From assembly GCF_030272615.1 (NCBI RefSeq), contig NC_081410.1, forward strand, positions 142,387,349-142,451,348: a stretch of 64,000 nucleotides of DNA, read 5' to 3'. Below are positions 1-10,921 of the stretch, in pieces; position 1 is the first letter of the stretch, and the number at the start of each line of letters is the position of its first letter. The translations under genes were made by a program, and so were the position numbers. This DNA is from Cryptomeria japonica (lineage: Eukaryota > Streptophyta > Pinopsida > Cupressales > Cupressaceae). The notes under the pieces were generated by a model. It was not told the DNA's origin. It saw only the letters and a list, made by a program, of their open reading frames with translations, and searched no databases.

Positions 1-434
1 CACGATTGCTTTGAGTTTAAATTTAGAGAAAATGATTTATTCAATTTAATTGTTTTTCTTGCTTTTCTCGATGTTATGAGATTTCTCAAGTTATCTCAAA
101 TAGAAAAAATAATATCTCAAGTTGATTTCTTTTCTCAATTTAATTCCTTTTTTGCAAATTAATTCCTTTTTGATGATTTAATGGAAATTTTATTTATTAA
201 TTAAAATGCTAGGATATTTAATTAAATAAATAGGATAATTGGTTAAAACGATTTACTTGGAATGATTAATTAATTAAATTACATTTAATTAATTGAAAAT
301 GATTTATTTGACATGTGACATTGATGATTCAGGAATTAATTAATTAGGTGCTCAAGATTGATTTAATTGACTTTGGTTAGGACCTTGGTGATGTAGTCGA
401 GATTGGTTTAGATGACCATTTTTAGGGTATTACA
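1..434 (-). repeat. 3' LTR of element 1, truncated by window start
   Basis: It matches 17737-18161 over its whole visible length with scattered substitutions and small indels, including about 10 extra bases in the right copy. The repeat ends at the shared TATTACA, after which the two sides diverge. On the minus strand the LTR therefore starts TGTAATACCC, the usual TG end. About 770 bp should lie outside the window, judging by the right LTR. Confidence 0.9.
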
Positions 435-447
435 TTTGCCCCTCATT
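435..447 (-). promoter_or_regulatory. Polypurine tract of element 1
   Basis: Immediately inside the 3' LTR the plus strand reads TTTGCCCCTC, i.e. GAGGGGCAAA on the coding strand. This is the expected place and composition for the plus-strand primer. The same tract flanks the LTR of element 2 at 57901. Confidence 0.75.
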
Positions 448-1392
448 GAATTGATGTGCAAGCAGCACATTGATTCAAATAATAGTTGATGTCAATTAGA
501 TATCACTTCCGAACTTCATGGATCACAAACTGATGAAGAGCGAGATGTTCAACTTGATTTGATATGATGAAATTAAACAGATTGATAAAAACGATACCAA
601 TCCTGAACTTGATTGAACTAGGACCGATGAAGAGAGAGATAATGATCTTGAACTTGATGGATCAAAAAACGAGTACTGATCTAGGACTTGATTAAACTAG
701 AATCAATTGAGCAAAGAGATAATACTAATTATGAACTTGATTGAACAAGAACCGATTAGCGAAACAAAATGTCCAGCTGGATTTGATGCGATGAAATTGA
801 ATACTAATTTGAAAATTGATTCAGATGAGGACAAAAAATGATATACCCCTAGAGATTGTTTTTATTTGACATCAAAGAATCTCAACTTGATATGATGCAG
901 TTAAGATGTTCCTAGCAACAAGGTCTTAGTTGATTTGATTTGATTGATATTCGATTAATCTTTGATGGAAAATATTTATGCTCGACTTTTGATGAAGATT
1001 TGAAAATTTATTGACTTTTTGATGATGTAATCACTGATAATGTTGATGTAATGAGTATGCCCCCTTAGGAGCGAAATCAAAATTTAGTGAAATCGTAGTG
1101 ATTTTAGGCAATTTTGTTTAATAAAATGATTTAGTAATGATGATCTAAGCACGAAGATTGATGTAGGAATTGATTTGAGATAAGCTGAATTGATTTATAA
1201 AAGATTTGAGCGCAAAGTGATGCGAAAATTGACCTGAAGATGAAAGTACCAAGTGGTCAATGTTGTGAGAATTTGACTAGAAAATTGATGTCAGATTTCG
1301 ATTTCGATCTCGAAAATAGACTCAGGAGAATCAATTTAGCTAAGGGTACAAATTTGTGTCAATTAGAGCAAGTTTGAAAATTAGGGTTTCAT
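448..1392. other. Noncoding stretch upstream of the antisense gene
   Basis: I see no reading frame. It holds degenerate, irregularly spaced repeats of short words such as GAACTTGATTGAAC and GATGAAGAGAGAGAT. A block near 1055-1080 (ATGCCCCCTTAGGAG) matches 58061-58075 in element 2. It is probably the upstream region of the antisense gene. Confidence 0.6.
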
Positions 1393-1404
1393 CTATATAA
1401 GGGG
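1393..1404 (+). promoter_or_regulatory. TATA box of the antisense PMD gene
   Basis: CTATATAAGGGG lies 83 bases before the ATG at 1476. Element 2 has CCTATAAAAGGGG at the same distance from its matching ATG. Conservation of position and of the trailing GGGG supports a real promoter on the strand opposite to gag-pol. Confidence 0.7.
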
Positions 1405-1475
1405 TTAAAGGTGTCATTTTCAATTCATGTTTACCTCTCCAAGTTTGAAATTTCAAAAACCTTCTCTAAAGCAAA

Positions 1476-3810
1476 ATGCCAATTCCAGTTCAAGATCACC
1501 GATTCGAGCGCCAAAGACGTTGCAACTGACCTCAAAACTATCCTCCAGCAATAAGTGATCGATCTTAAGCCTTGTTAATTCTAGATTTTGTGAATTTTAG
1601 TTGAATTTTTCATTCTTTGTTTCATTTTAGTTCGTGTTAGCTCATTTTATCGTATGGTGATATAGGGTTTATCGTACGAGTATCTGATTATTTTTCTTTA
1701 CTCGTATGGTCATATTGGTTTTGTCGTATGATACATATCCCTAAATCGTACGAGATTATTCATCATGTTCCATTTAATCGTATGATATGGTACAGTGACT
1801 CACACGAGAATGTTTACTCATACTACACATGATCTTTACTCATACGAGTTTCTGCTTTACTGTGTTAACTTGTATGGAAAATAGTGGGCATTTTTGAGGG
1901 TCCAATCATTAAATTTTGGTTTTCATTGTTGTAGATTTGGATCTTTAGCACTTTAGACACATTTTTATCTCAAAGTTGATCGCATACTGATGATTTTTTA
2001 TTAAATTTTGTAGGTTCAGTTGCCAGACATTCATTTTTGATGCACATATCCATCGACTATGAGATTAGTTCAAGACTTGTTAGACGCACAAAGGGTCACA
2101 TTGGCTTGCGCTGATTCGGATACTTACTAGAGATGCATGATATCCGTGTGAATCACATATTACTCACAACTTTATTTGAGCGATTCCATTGTGAGCATAA
2201 CACATTCCACCTGTCGACTGGGGAGATGACTATCACTCCCAAGGATGTATATAGGATCTTGAGGATTCCATTTGCTGGGGATAAGGTCGATTACGATGCC
2301 AATCCATGACAAGGGATTGAGGCACTGAGGCGTATATTTCATGATGAGACTATCTCAGATCATTCTATCACTTGGGATGATCTGATGATCAGATATGGAG
2401 CACAATTTCCCCTTGCTTGTGTATTGGATGGTATTATAGGCTGTTTGTGATGCCGAACAGGGGACACCAAGAATTTTTGTGTGGATGGGGTAAGATGTTG
2501 GAGAGATTACTTACTCACCCTGTGAGGTTAGGTTGGGGCTCATGTTTATTAGCCCATATGTACCATGAGATGCATGAGATCGCCTATAGAGGGGTGAAGA
2601 GCATGGTGATCGATGTATTAGTTTTGCAGATTTGGGGATGGGAGCACATCCCAGTTTGTCGTCCGATTGTAGATGATGCACGATAGGAGGGTCAACTAGT
2701 TGTTTATAGATATGCATCATATATCACACAACCCCACCTGGGGAAAGACTGACTACTAGAGGCGAGAGTGAGTTGATATGATAGTAGTAGTTTGGAGACC
2801 ATACAAGGGTTTGGAGGAGAAAGCGTAGGGATATGTTCATGATGCGACCACTTGTTTGGAGATCATCTATGATCATTGAGTTGTTTGTGGTTAGCAAATT
2901 TTTGAGACAGTATGGGAGACCGCAGAGTATCTCTCAGGAGCTCACTGCATACACATGATTTACTGATGAGGAGAGATGAGGATGGGGGCCTAGACTATCA
3001 TATACCCTCGCTATGCAGGAGTTGGCATGTATACATCCACAAAGGTGGGAGTACTTGGATGATATTGCAGATGTGGGGGTAATTCCCCAGTTTAGAGATT
3101 GGTTTCAGAGACATCCATTTCCACGTTTCACAGACCCAGGAGAGCATGCACCCTAGATAGATGAGGGTGATGATGTGCCAGTGCATGCTAAGAGAGAGGC
3201 AACTCCTAGGAGAGAAGGAGGATATCCAAGTGAGAGGAGTAGCAAAGCACCCATCATAGGATGACAATAGAGGCAAAGAGAGGGAGGGTCATTAGGAGTG
3301 GTTAGAGGAGAGACCATAGGTGGTGAAAGGGGAGGAGAGGACACAGTGGATATAGAGATGGGGGGTCCTGGTGGTGATGAAGCGCCTAGGCAGGTACGAT
3401 AGAGGAGGGAGGATCAGGCTGGTGGAGGTGAGGAGGGTATACCAGGGGGTCAGACGCCAGCAAACATTATTCATGTTTTGAGGGGGAGACTTCGAGGTTT
3501 ACAGATACAGCTGGCAGTTGCAGAGGCACATATAGCAGAGAAAGATCGACAAATTATTAAGCATGACCAGTAGCTCTAGAGTATGAGGGAAGAGCGTGAC
3601 AACCTTTAGCGTGAGATTGTACATCAGGTGAGCAGGGCAACATATTACTTGGCAACTTATAGTGCAGTGGTATCAACAGATAGCCAGGTAGTGCCTTATT
3701 CACAATACATGGATCGATCAGAGGGAGCTAGGGAACCGAGATAAGATGATGCCCCTGTATAGTAGCCACCACCTCCTCCTCCAAGTGATGAGGGAGAGGT
3801 GGAGAGTTAG
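1476..3810 (+). pseudogene. Antisense plant mobile domain (PMD) gene of element 1, decayed
   Basis: Exon 1 (1476-1550) aligns codon by codon with 58333-58407 of element 2; both encode M-x-IP-x4-HRFER-x-RR. The expected donor is ATAAGT at 1551, a mutated GTAAGT. An acceptor TTTTGTAG ends at 2013. Exon 2 first encodes a PMD: in the order seen, LLEMHDIRVNHILLTTLFER, NTFHLSTGEMTITPKDVYRI, GIEALRRIFHDETI, GWGSCLLAHMYHEMHEIAYR and IWGWEHIPVCRP. A low-complexity Arg/Gly/Glu-rich part follows, then a predicted coiled coil (about 3480-3600), ending at TAG 3808. Exon 1 has a TGA (codon 18), exon 2 has many stops, and there is at least one frameshift near 2440. The PMD family includes Arabidopsis MAIN and MAIL1, nuclear proteins acting in silencing and development; PMDs also occur in transposons. 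The role here is unknown. Confidence 0.8.
1648..1877 (+). repeat. Cluster of TCGTAYGAG-like motifs in the PMD-gene intron
   Basis: About ten near-palindromic copies lie within 230 bp: TATCGTATGG 1648, ATCGTACGAG 1671, CTCGTATGGT 1701, TTGTCGTATG 1721, ATCGTACGAG 1745, AATCGTATGA 1776, CACACGAG 1801, CTCATACT 1816, CTCATACGAG 1839 and CTTGTATGG 1869. Spacing is irregular (15-30 bp), so this is not a simple tandem repeat. The same motif recurs at 15411-15690 and 16741-16870 at the other end of the element. Confidence 0.8.
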
Positions 3811-5574
3811 ATTTTAGATGTCTCCCTAGATTTTGTACCCCATTTTTGTACTCGATATATTTGTTGCTCTGATAGACATTGTATATGACATTTTGAGATC
3901 ATTTATACCCTTTGACTTTGAGATTTTTGATGAGATATATATGACACATGATTCAACCTCATCGTACTAGTGTTGATTGATATGAGATGACTTATATGTA
4001 TGTCTATATTGCTTATGATCATGGATCTTTTTATTTTTTGAATATGTGAATGAATGACCTAGTGGATGAACATGATGATGCTTATGCAAATGTGAATGAA
4101 AATGCCATGTTTATTTGAAGTTTTATTTTTCATTTTCAGATGTAATAATATGGATGTAAATGGATATACAATGAATTTTTGGATCTATATGATATGCTTA
4201 TGTATGCAGCTAACATCTCATGTAGGAATTGTAATGTCCATACATAGGTACTCAATCATGTTTATGATGATTATATGCAGTCGACCTCTTGGTGAAGAAA
4301 TGATAATTGTTTCAAATTTAGGTTCTTATTCAAGGGATGAAGAGAACAATGTTATCATGTTGAAATCACTTGAAATGCACAAAACTTAGTAAGAATGCAA
4401 CCTAAAACTTAGTCGTTGGATTTGGTATGTTTATTTATCATCACTGAGCATTTTACAATGTCGAAGATAGACATAAGCACCAAGTCATGAAGAGCCAGGA
4501 TGAATCGAATGTCACGTCCTTTTGATCTAGCAAGCGAACATAAGCATCAAGGCAAAAAAGAGCCAGGATGACCTGAATGGTGCTTGTGTGCAAACACACT
4601 AGACAAAGTAGAGTTCCTTCCTTTTTCATATGCAATATTGATTATCTTGTTCGCAATGACTCTTTTATCGTTCATATCCTAGGACATATTAAGCAATCAT
4701 CTAGATTGCATAATAAAGAAATTTACTCAAAATAGACAAGGAAATGGTTCCAACCTCTCTGTAGCATACAAATAAATGGAGTAAAGGTATGTGTGGAAAT
4801 TTTACCTTGATGTGAAGGCACTTATCATAGACACCCAACTTATGAGATGTTTCCAGATCATCAGAATCATTCCTACAAGCAGAAAACAAAGAAAAGTATT
4901 ATGTCTCCAATCCTTGCTCCTCTTAGTCAAGATAGACTTCCTTGAGTTACTTAGAGGGAATAATAAACGAAAACCAATTTAAAAGACAACATAAAAAGAA
5001 AATTTCAATCATATCTCAAATAGTTTTATTGATTGTTTTCATTGTTCTCGTTTTGTTTGTTTACTCAGTGGTAAAACTTTGTATTGGTTAGGAGACAGGT
5101 AGCTGACTCGGATTGGATGACCTGGTACTACAGACATAAAGATGACTCAGTTAAATTGCTTAGGACATTTAGATTGATCAGTCGGTTACCCTAAGACTAG
5201 GACATTTATCGGTTTCAAGCCATGAGGGATCCAAAAAGAACTAGGGTGTCACAAAAGCGACTGAAAGATATATACAAGCTAAAGCAAATATGCAAGAAAG
5301 TGGGAAATAAAATAGGAAATGCCAAATTTGTGTTGATAGATGGACCACTTCGGTACAAGAGGCACCTGTTTACCAGGTTTTCACCTTCTCGGCAGAGATT
5401 TTCTATTTTTTTACTACGAAGGCACCTGTTTACCAGGTTTTCACCAAGGCATTTGATTTTTTTTATATATATTTTTTCTCTTTTAAATTTTATTTTTTTT
5501 TAGGACTTTTATGATTTATTTATTTATTTTTTTTAGCAATTTTTAGTTGTATAGGTTGCTAGAGCAGATAATTC
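3811..5574. other. Region between the convergent PMD and pol genes
   Basis: I see no coding region. The first 100 bases resemble the sequence after the PMD gene of element 2 (61453-61530), so both 3' ends are related. The rest is AT-rich, with T runs near 5460-5540. Confidence 0.5.
5359..5444 (+). repeat. Two copies of a 26-bp repeat with a hairpin
   Basis: Two copies start near 5360 and 5419, about 59 bp apart. Each contains ACCTGTTTACCAGGT, an inverted repeat, followed by TTTCACC. Element 2 has a related block near 62605-62630 just past the end of its integrase, so the block is an old part of the family's 3' region. Confidence 0.7.
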
Positions 5575-6807
5575 TAAGTGTATAATTTATTCAAGTGGGT
5601 GGTTTTGATCGATTTACGGAGCTGTTCTCCTTCCACTGTTGAGAGTTGATAAGTGTCGGAGCCAAAGACTGCAGTAACAATGTAGGGACCCAGCTAGTTA
5701 AGTTCAAACTTCCCTTTTTGTTCCCGATGCTATTGATTTTTAGGATTCTCTCTCAAAACAAGGTCACCAACTTGAAATTATATTTGTCTTACTTTCTTGT
5801 TATAACCTCTAGACATTCTCTTTTGGTAGGCTCTCAAATGATCAAATGCCACTTGCCGATGTTCATCAAGCAATTTGAGTTCTTGCAATCTAGATATTCT
5901 GTGATCTTCATCAGTAATAAGACCTTGCAAAAAAACTCTCAAAGAAGGAATTTCAACCTCAATAGGCAAGACTGCTTCGACCCCATACACCAAAGCAAAA
6001 GGTGTAGCCCCAGTAGGTGTTTTGATGCTCGTTCTATAAGCCCATGACGTCGGATTGAGCTGCAGATGCCAATCCTTTGTAGATTTGTTGATCGTTCTAT
6101 GCAAGATAGTCAACAGAGTTTTGTTAGATGCTAAAGCCTATCCATTACCTTGAGGGTAGTATATAGAATACCAATGTTGTTTGATTTTGAAATTGTCACA
6201 GAGCTCATCTATATCCTTATTTTTGAACTGTCCTCCATTGTCAGTCACAATAGAAGAAGGGATTCCATACCTACAGATAATGTAGTTAAGAATGAACATC
6301 TCCACTTGTTTGTTAGTTGCTTTGATTAGCGGAACTGCTTCAACCCACTTAGTAAAGTACTCAATGAAATTTATGATAAACTCTTGTCCATTGGATGATG
6401 CAGGATAGATTTGGCCAATGAGGTCAAATGCCCATTATTGAAAAGGCCAATGTGTGATAAAAGGTATTAGCTCTCTTGCTGGAGCATGTATGATATTCTC
6501 ATTCAGTTGACATTTCTGACAAGTTTTAGCAAATTTTATAGCATCTTTTTCCATATCTGGCTAGTAGTAGCCAGCCCTTAGCAGTTTCCAAGCTAGAGTT
6601 AGACCGTTTGAGTGAGATCCACAAATACCTTCATGGACTTCAGATAATGCACGTTAGGATTCTTCAATTTCTAGACACCTAAGAAAAGTACCATCTAAAC
6701 CTCACCTATACAGATCATTAGTGATGATGACATACCATGAAGCATTTCGGATCGGGTTTCTTTTCTCAATACGAGTAAGGTTATCAGGGATAATTTGGCC
6801 ACGTAAG
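5575..6807 (-). pseudogene. Integrase of element 1, decayed
   Basis: On the minus strand the zinc-binding part reads LSEVHEGICGSHSNG then CQKCQLN (the HHCC motif). The catalytic core follows, with FDLIGQIYPASSNG, YFTKWVEAVP and RYGIPSSIVTDNGGQF. These supply the first two Asp residues. The third acidic residue, expected after YYPQGNG, is lost: that stretch now has a stop and a Leu. The C-terminal part includes WAYRTSIKTPTGATPF, VYGVEAVLPIEVEI and a GPYIVTAVFGSDTYQL-like end, and I see no chromodomain. Several TAG stops are present, for example in PFQ-stop-WAF. It integrates element cDNA in intact relatives; this copy cannot work. The solo LTR at 6808 separates it from the rest of pol. Confidence 0.88.
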
Positions 6808-8464
6808 TGTGTAGGGGAAAAAGCGAGACTAGGTTAACATGTCCTAATCCTACCTTTTGACACACATTACGGAATACGAAAGAGCCTAGAGATATCGCAC
6901 AATTGGCTACTTCTTTTGGTGAAAGAGAGAGCCACGGGATATCTATTAGGATTTCTATTCCCTTGTTGAAATTGTAAGATTAAGTAATGCAAGTTCAAAC
7001 CCTAATCCCAAAATGCAAGTATGAACCAATAATAAGATTGCAGAATTGAGATTAAACAATGAACAGCTGTAAATGTAAGGATAAAATAAGAATGCAGATA
7101 TGTACCCGGAGTCAAAATCGGACTAAAAATGTTCGGGACGGGGGCGCGGGCGCCACTGTCCTGAAAACTGCACTGGAAACCACTGTTCTGCACTCTGAAA
7201 CACTGTCTGGAAACTGTCTGCAAACTGTCTGTCCGGAGGACTAGGGCGCCCAGCGCCTCTGTCCCAGGGACCAGGGTGCCCAGCGCCCCTGTCCTGGCAG
7301 GACCAGGGCGCCCAGCGCCCCTGTCCCAGTCTCCTGCTCTGCAATTTCACACAGAGTGCTGTTCCAACTTTCTCTCTCCGGATCTGTATCCCACGGTGTC
7401 GTCCGAATCCCGAAACCTGCAATAATATCTGAAAAAGGGGGAGGGGCAGCTATATAGGGTTTTGCCTTAGTCAAACCCCCGCTTCGGTGATTTCCACCTC
7501 CATGAATAGCCAAGTTGTTTTGTAAAATGTATTGTGTGTGCAGACCTAGTGTGTGTGCAAGGTCCAAAAATGCAAGAAAGCAAACTAGAGCAACCTAGAA
7601 AGTAAACCCTAATTGCTTGTAAATGATAATGCAAATGCTCTAAATCAAAATGCAATGTGATCTAAAGCATGAATAAATGATGTATCAAAGCTTATGCAAA
7701 GACATGAAAACAATACGAAATCATACCCAACCCTCAAGGGAGAAGTACAAGCCAATCTTCAGTCGGTAATCTCCTATTGTTCTTCAATGTCTTCCAAGCC
7801 CTAAGTGGATGAATGAATTTGATAGATGCTTGATAGAATGATGTTGAATGTTGTTGAAGTCCTCAAAGATCTGCTCTTTCGCTGCATATGAAGTTCCTAG
7901 AAACCAAAATTGGATCCCCTCAAATGAAGAAAGAGAGCTCTTAAGTATGAAACCCTAGATCGTAAATTCGTATTTTGGCCGACCTAGAGATTGAATATCC
8001 CACCAATTTCTTGGGGTTAAGCTTTATTTTATGATTGGATCGTGCTCCCAAAATTTCGGGAAAAATGTCCGGGACCATGTGCACCGGGCGCCACGGTCCC
8101 GACAACTTTTCACCAAATTTTCAGGGCCATCGGATATGATGATTTTAGAGAGAATCCCGAAGTTACAGGTGATTTCGAGATGTTTTGACCCCGAAATCAA
8201 GCCCCCAAGTTCGAAATAGGACTTAATTAGGGTTTTTGATTAAGTGATGTATTGGAGGAATAAAATGCGAAGGGCGCGCTTTAGTGAAAGGGCCCAACTT
8301 TGTGATGTAGAGAATGATGAAATAGGACCTTAGACCTAATTAATTTGATTAATTAAGTGCTTAAGGAGAAATGCAATGCAGAATGCAAAATGCACTAAGG
8401 CGGGTGCTAAACTAGGTGTGAAATTGTACCACCCTAGCGAGTGCGTACAATTTACGACACTACA
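6808..8464. repeat. Solo LTR, 1657 bp, inserted in pol of element 1 (TSD GTAAG)
   Basis: The insert starts TGTGTAGGGG and ends CACTACA. It is flanked by GTAAG at 6803-6807 and 8465-8469. Removing it joins the two halves into sequence colinear with element 2 (near 63920-63960). No primer site, gag or pol lies between, so it is a single LTR left by LTR-LTR recombination. The parent family is not recognised. A TATA-like CTATATAG lies near 7450. The reading frames on both strands here look like chance frames in GC-rich sequence. Confidence 0.88.
7130..7340 (+). repeat. GC-rich repeats in the solo LTR
   Basis: Three imperfect copies of a roughly 33-35 bp unit built on CCAGGGCGCCCAGCGCCCC lie at about 7240-7330. 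A related GGGCGCCACTGTCC block near 7155 has a counterpart, GGGCGCCACGGTCC, near 8088. GC content is far above that of the surroundings. Confidence 0.75.
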
Positions 8465-8469
8465 GTAAG

Positions 8470-8990
8470 TAGGAGTAGATATGGTTATAGCAAGATGAGT
8501 CATGCCCAATGATAAAACAGACCACCTGGGAACCAGGGGAATCATAAGCAGGATAATGAAGCTATTCCACCAGGAACTCATAGAAAAACTTTGTTTCTTG
8601 TAGTTGTGGTATAGATGCCAATGTAGCCATAGCATCTGTTGCTTTGTTTGTTGATCTAGGAATCTGCTGAAATGAAATAAAGACAAAGTATTTCTTAAAG
8701 ACATCAACCATTATTTTATAGGGAATCATTTTTTCATCCCAAGTTTGATATATATCATTGATCTGGTTGATTATCAGCTAGGAATATCCATAGATGTATA
8801 GCTCAACAACTTTCCATTCAATAGCCAGCTTGATTCTATTTACCAAGGCTTCATATTCTGCAATATTGTTGGTACAAGGAAAATGGATCTTTTATGCCTT
8901 TGGAATTGAGTATCTCTGAGGAGTGATAAAAAGGATTCCAGCACTAGAACCTTGTTGAGTAAAAGATCCATCAAAGAACATTTTCTAGGA
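8470..8990 (-). pseudogene. Archaeal-type RNase H domain of element 1 pol
   Basis: The minus strand encodes MFFDGSFTQQGSSAGILFIT, then CTNNIAEYEALVNRIKLAIE, then QIPRSTNKATDAMATLAS. These match the three acidic motifs of the second, archaeal-type RNase H (DGS, E in AEYEAL, and the final N-x2-D-A-L/M-A) found between RNase H and integrase in Tat elements. The Asp expected in the middle motif (GDSELI in relatives) reads GYS-stop-LI here, so the active site is damaged. This domain is the main reason for assigning the element to Tat. Confidence 0.85.
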
Positions 8991-9059
8991 TCGCTGAGTA
9001 AGATGCATTATAGATTCATCTGGAAATTCTATGTTCAAAGGTTGATTATCTTCAAGCGG

Positions 9060-10903
9060 AGCATCAACAAGTTGATCTGTAATGACTTGCCCTTTGATAG
9101 CTTTGCGTTCTACATAATGTCAAATTTATATGTATCATAACCCACTTATCCAATCTCCTTGTAAGTGTTGCCTTGCTTAGAAGACATTTCAGAGGATCAA
9201 TCTTAGCCATCAGTTTGATAGAATGTGCTAGCATATAATGTCTCAATTTTTGTGAAGCGAAGACCATTACCAAACAAGATTTCTCAATGGTAGTGTAGTT
9301 CATCTCATAGGTAACCAACATCCTACTGATATAGTATATAGCTCGTTCCTTGTTGTTCTCATCTTGTTGAGCCAAAAGTGCCCCCAGTGATGTGTTAGAA
9401 GCTGATATATACATAATCAAAGGTTTGCCTTTAATCGGTGGCATCAAGATAGGTGGATTGGAAAGATATTCCTTGATTTGTTTCAGGTGTTGTTCATAGT
9501 CTTCATCCCAGTTGTACGTAACTCATTTCCATAATGCTTTTGTGAATGGTTGAGCCTTATTTGCTGGCTGAGAAATGAAGCATCTTATTGATTGGAGCCG
9601 CCCTTGTAGAGTTTTCATTTGACTGACATTCTTTCGAGGTGGCATTTTCATTATAGCTTTAACATTTTGTGGATCAAATTCAATCTCTTTTGCTGAAACA
9701 ATGTATCCTAGGAGTTTGCCAGATGTAACTTCAAAAGTGCACATTTCTTAGGATTTGGTATGAGTTTAAACTTTCCATTCTGTCTAAGATTAGACCCAAT
9801 TCCTAGAAATGTGTCGACATTTTCATAGATTTGAGTAGGGTGTCATCGACATAGTCTTCCATGTTTTGGTGCATCATGTCATGAAATAGTGTAGTTACAA
9901 CTCTTTGATAGGTAGCACCTGCATTCTTTAAGCCAAAGGGAATGACATTCCAGAAGAAAGTTCCCCAGTTACATGTGAATGTTGTTTTCTCTTGATTTTC
10001 AGGTGCGCTTTTGATTTGATTATAGCCGAAAAAGCCATCCATTAGAGAGTACATTTCATAACCAGCAGTCATGTCCACTATCATGTCAATGTTAGGCAGT
10101 GGAAAATCATCTTTTGGACATGCCTTGTTTAATTCTTTGAAATCTGTGCAGACACAGATTTATTTATCAGGATTTGAAACATGTAGAATGTTAGATATCC
10201 ACTCAACATAATCAATTTCTCAGATGAATCCTGCTTTTAGTAATTTCTCTAGCTCAACCTTAACAAGCAATGCAACATGAGGATGCATTTTTCAGAGTTT
10301 TTGCTTGACAGGTTCTAGTCCAAGAGCAATAAAAAGATGATGCATTATAAGGTCAAGATCCAAACCAGGCATATCAGCATATGTCCATGCAAAGTTGATC
10401 TTTTTCTTTATGAAGAAATCAATAAACTCTTTCAGTTCTTCTATTGATAGGGATTGAGCCACATGTATTATATGTTGAATTTCTTTTATTCCAATATTAA
10501 GTGGTTGTGTAGGTTCAATTAGTACTAATGATCGCTCTTGAAAGTGATCAGGCAGAATATCAAGTATCTCACCTTCAGGTGCCTTAGAGAGGTTTTCACC
10601 GTTAGATACGTGTTTTATTTTTACTTTTTTCTGTTTTGATACTGCCACAGTGTGGTTTTCGCCATCAGAGCACTTATTTTTCTTTTTTTGATATTTGAGA
10701 CTAAGATACTTGACATTCGCTTCTATCAGGTTCACACTTTGTTCATTGATGGAAGTGTTCATGTGTTCAACTGCATTAAGGTAACATTCTATGGTATAGT
10801 CATTGGCAAAAGTAGGGATATCCATGGGTTGGTCTTGTAGAGTATAGTCAATAAGCTCAGGATGTACCGAGGATAAAGATTCAATGGGTTCAAGGAAATT
10901 CAT
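9060..10903 (-). pseudogene. Reverse transcriptase and RNase H of element 1
   Basis: An N-terminal piece (10903-10292) ends in NFAWTYADMPGLDLDLIMHH and EPVKQKL, the usual entry to gypsy RT. Then come CTDFKELNKACPKDDFPLPN, LMDGFFGYNQIKSAPE, FGLKNAGATYQR and the catalytic EDYVDDTLLKS (near 9840-9870). RNase H follows with MYISASNTSLGALLAQQDEN, YYISRMLVTYEMNYTTIEK and the tail. The usual first Asp of this RNase H appears as Ser. Stops and frameshifts separate the pieces (near 10290, 10085, 9745 and 9450). In relatives these domains copy the RNA and remove its template; this copy is inactive. Confidence 0.9.
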
Positions 10904-10921
10904 AGTATTGTCATCACAACC

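Noticed and set aside
1648-1877. CRISPR-like array of short repeats
   Set aside because: Repeats are only 8-10 bp, degenerate, irregularly spaced and in a plant retrotransposon; there are no cas genes.
7123-7567. Overlapping open frames in the GC-rich solo LTR
   Set aside because: They follow from low stop-codon frequency in GC-rich repeats; no domain, and several frames are open at once.
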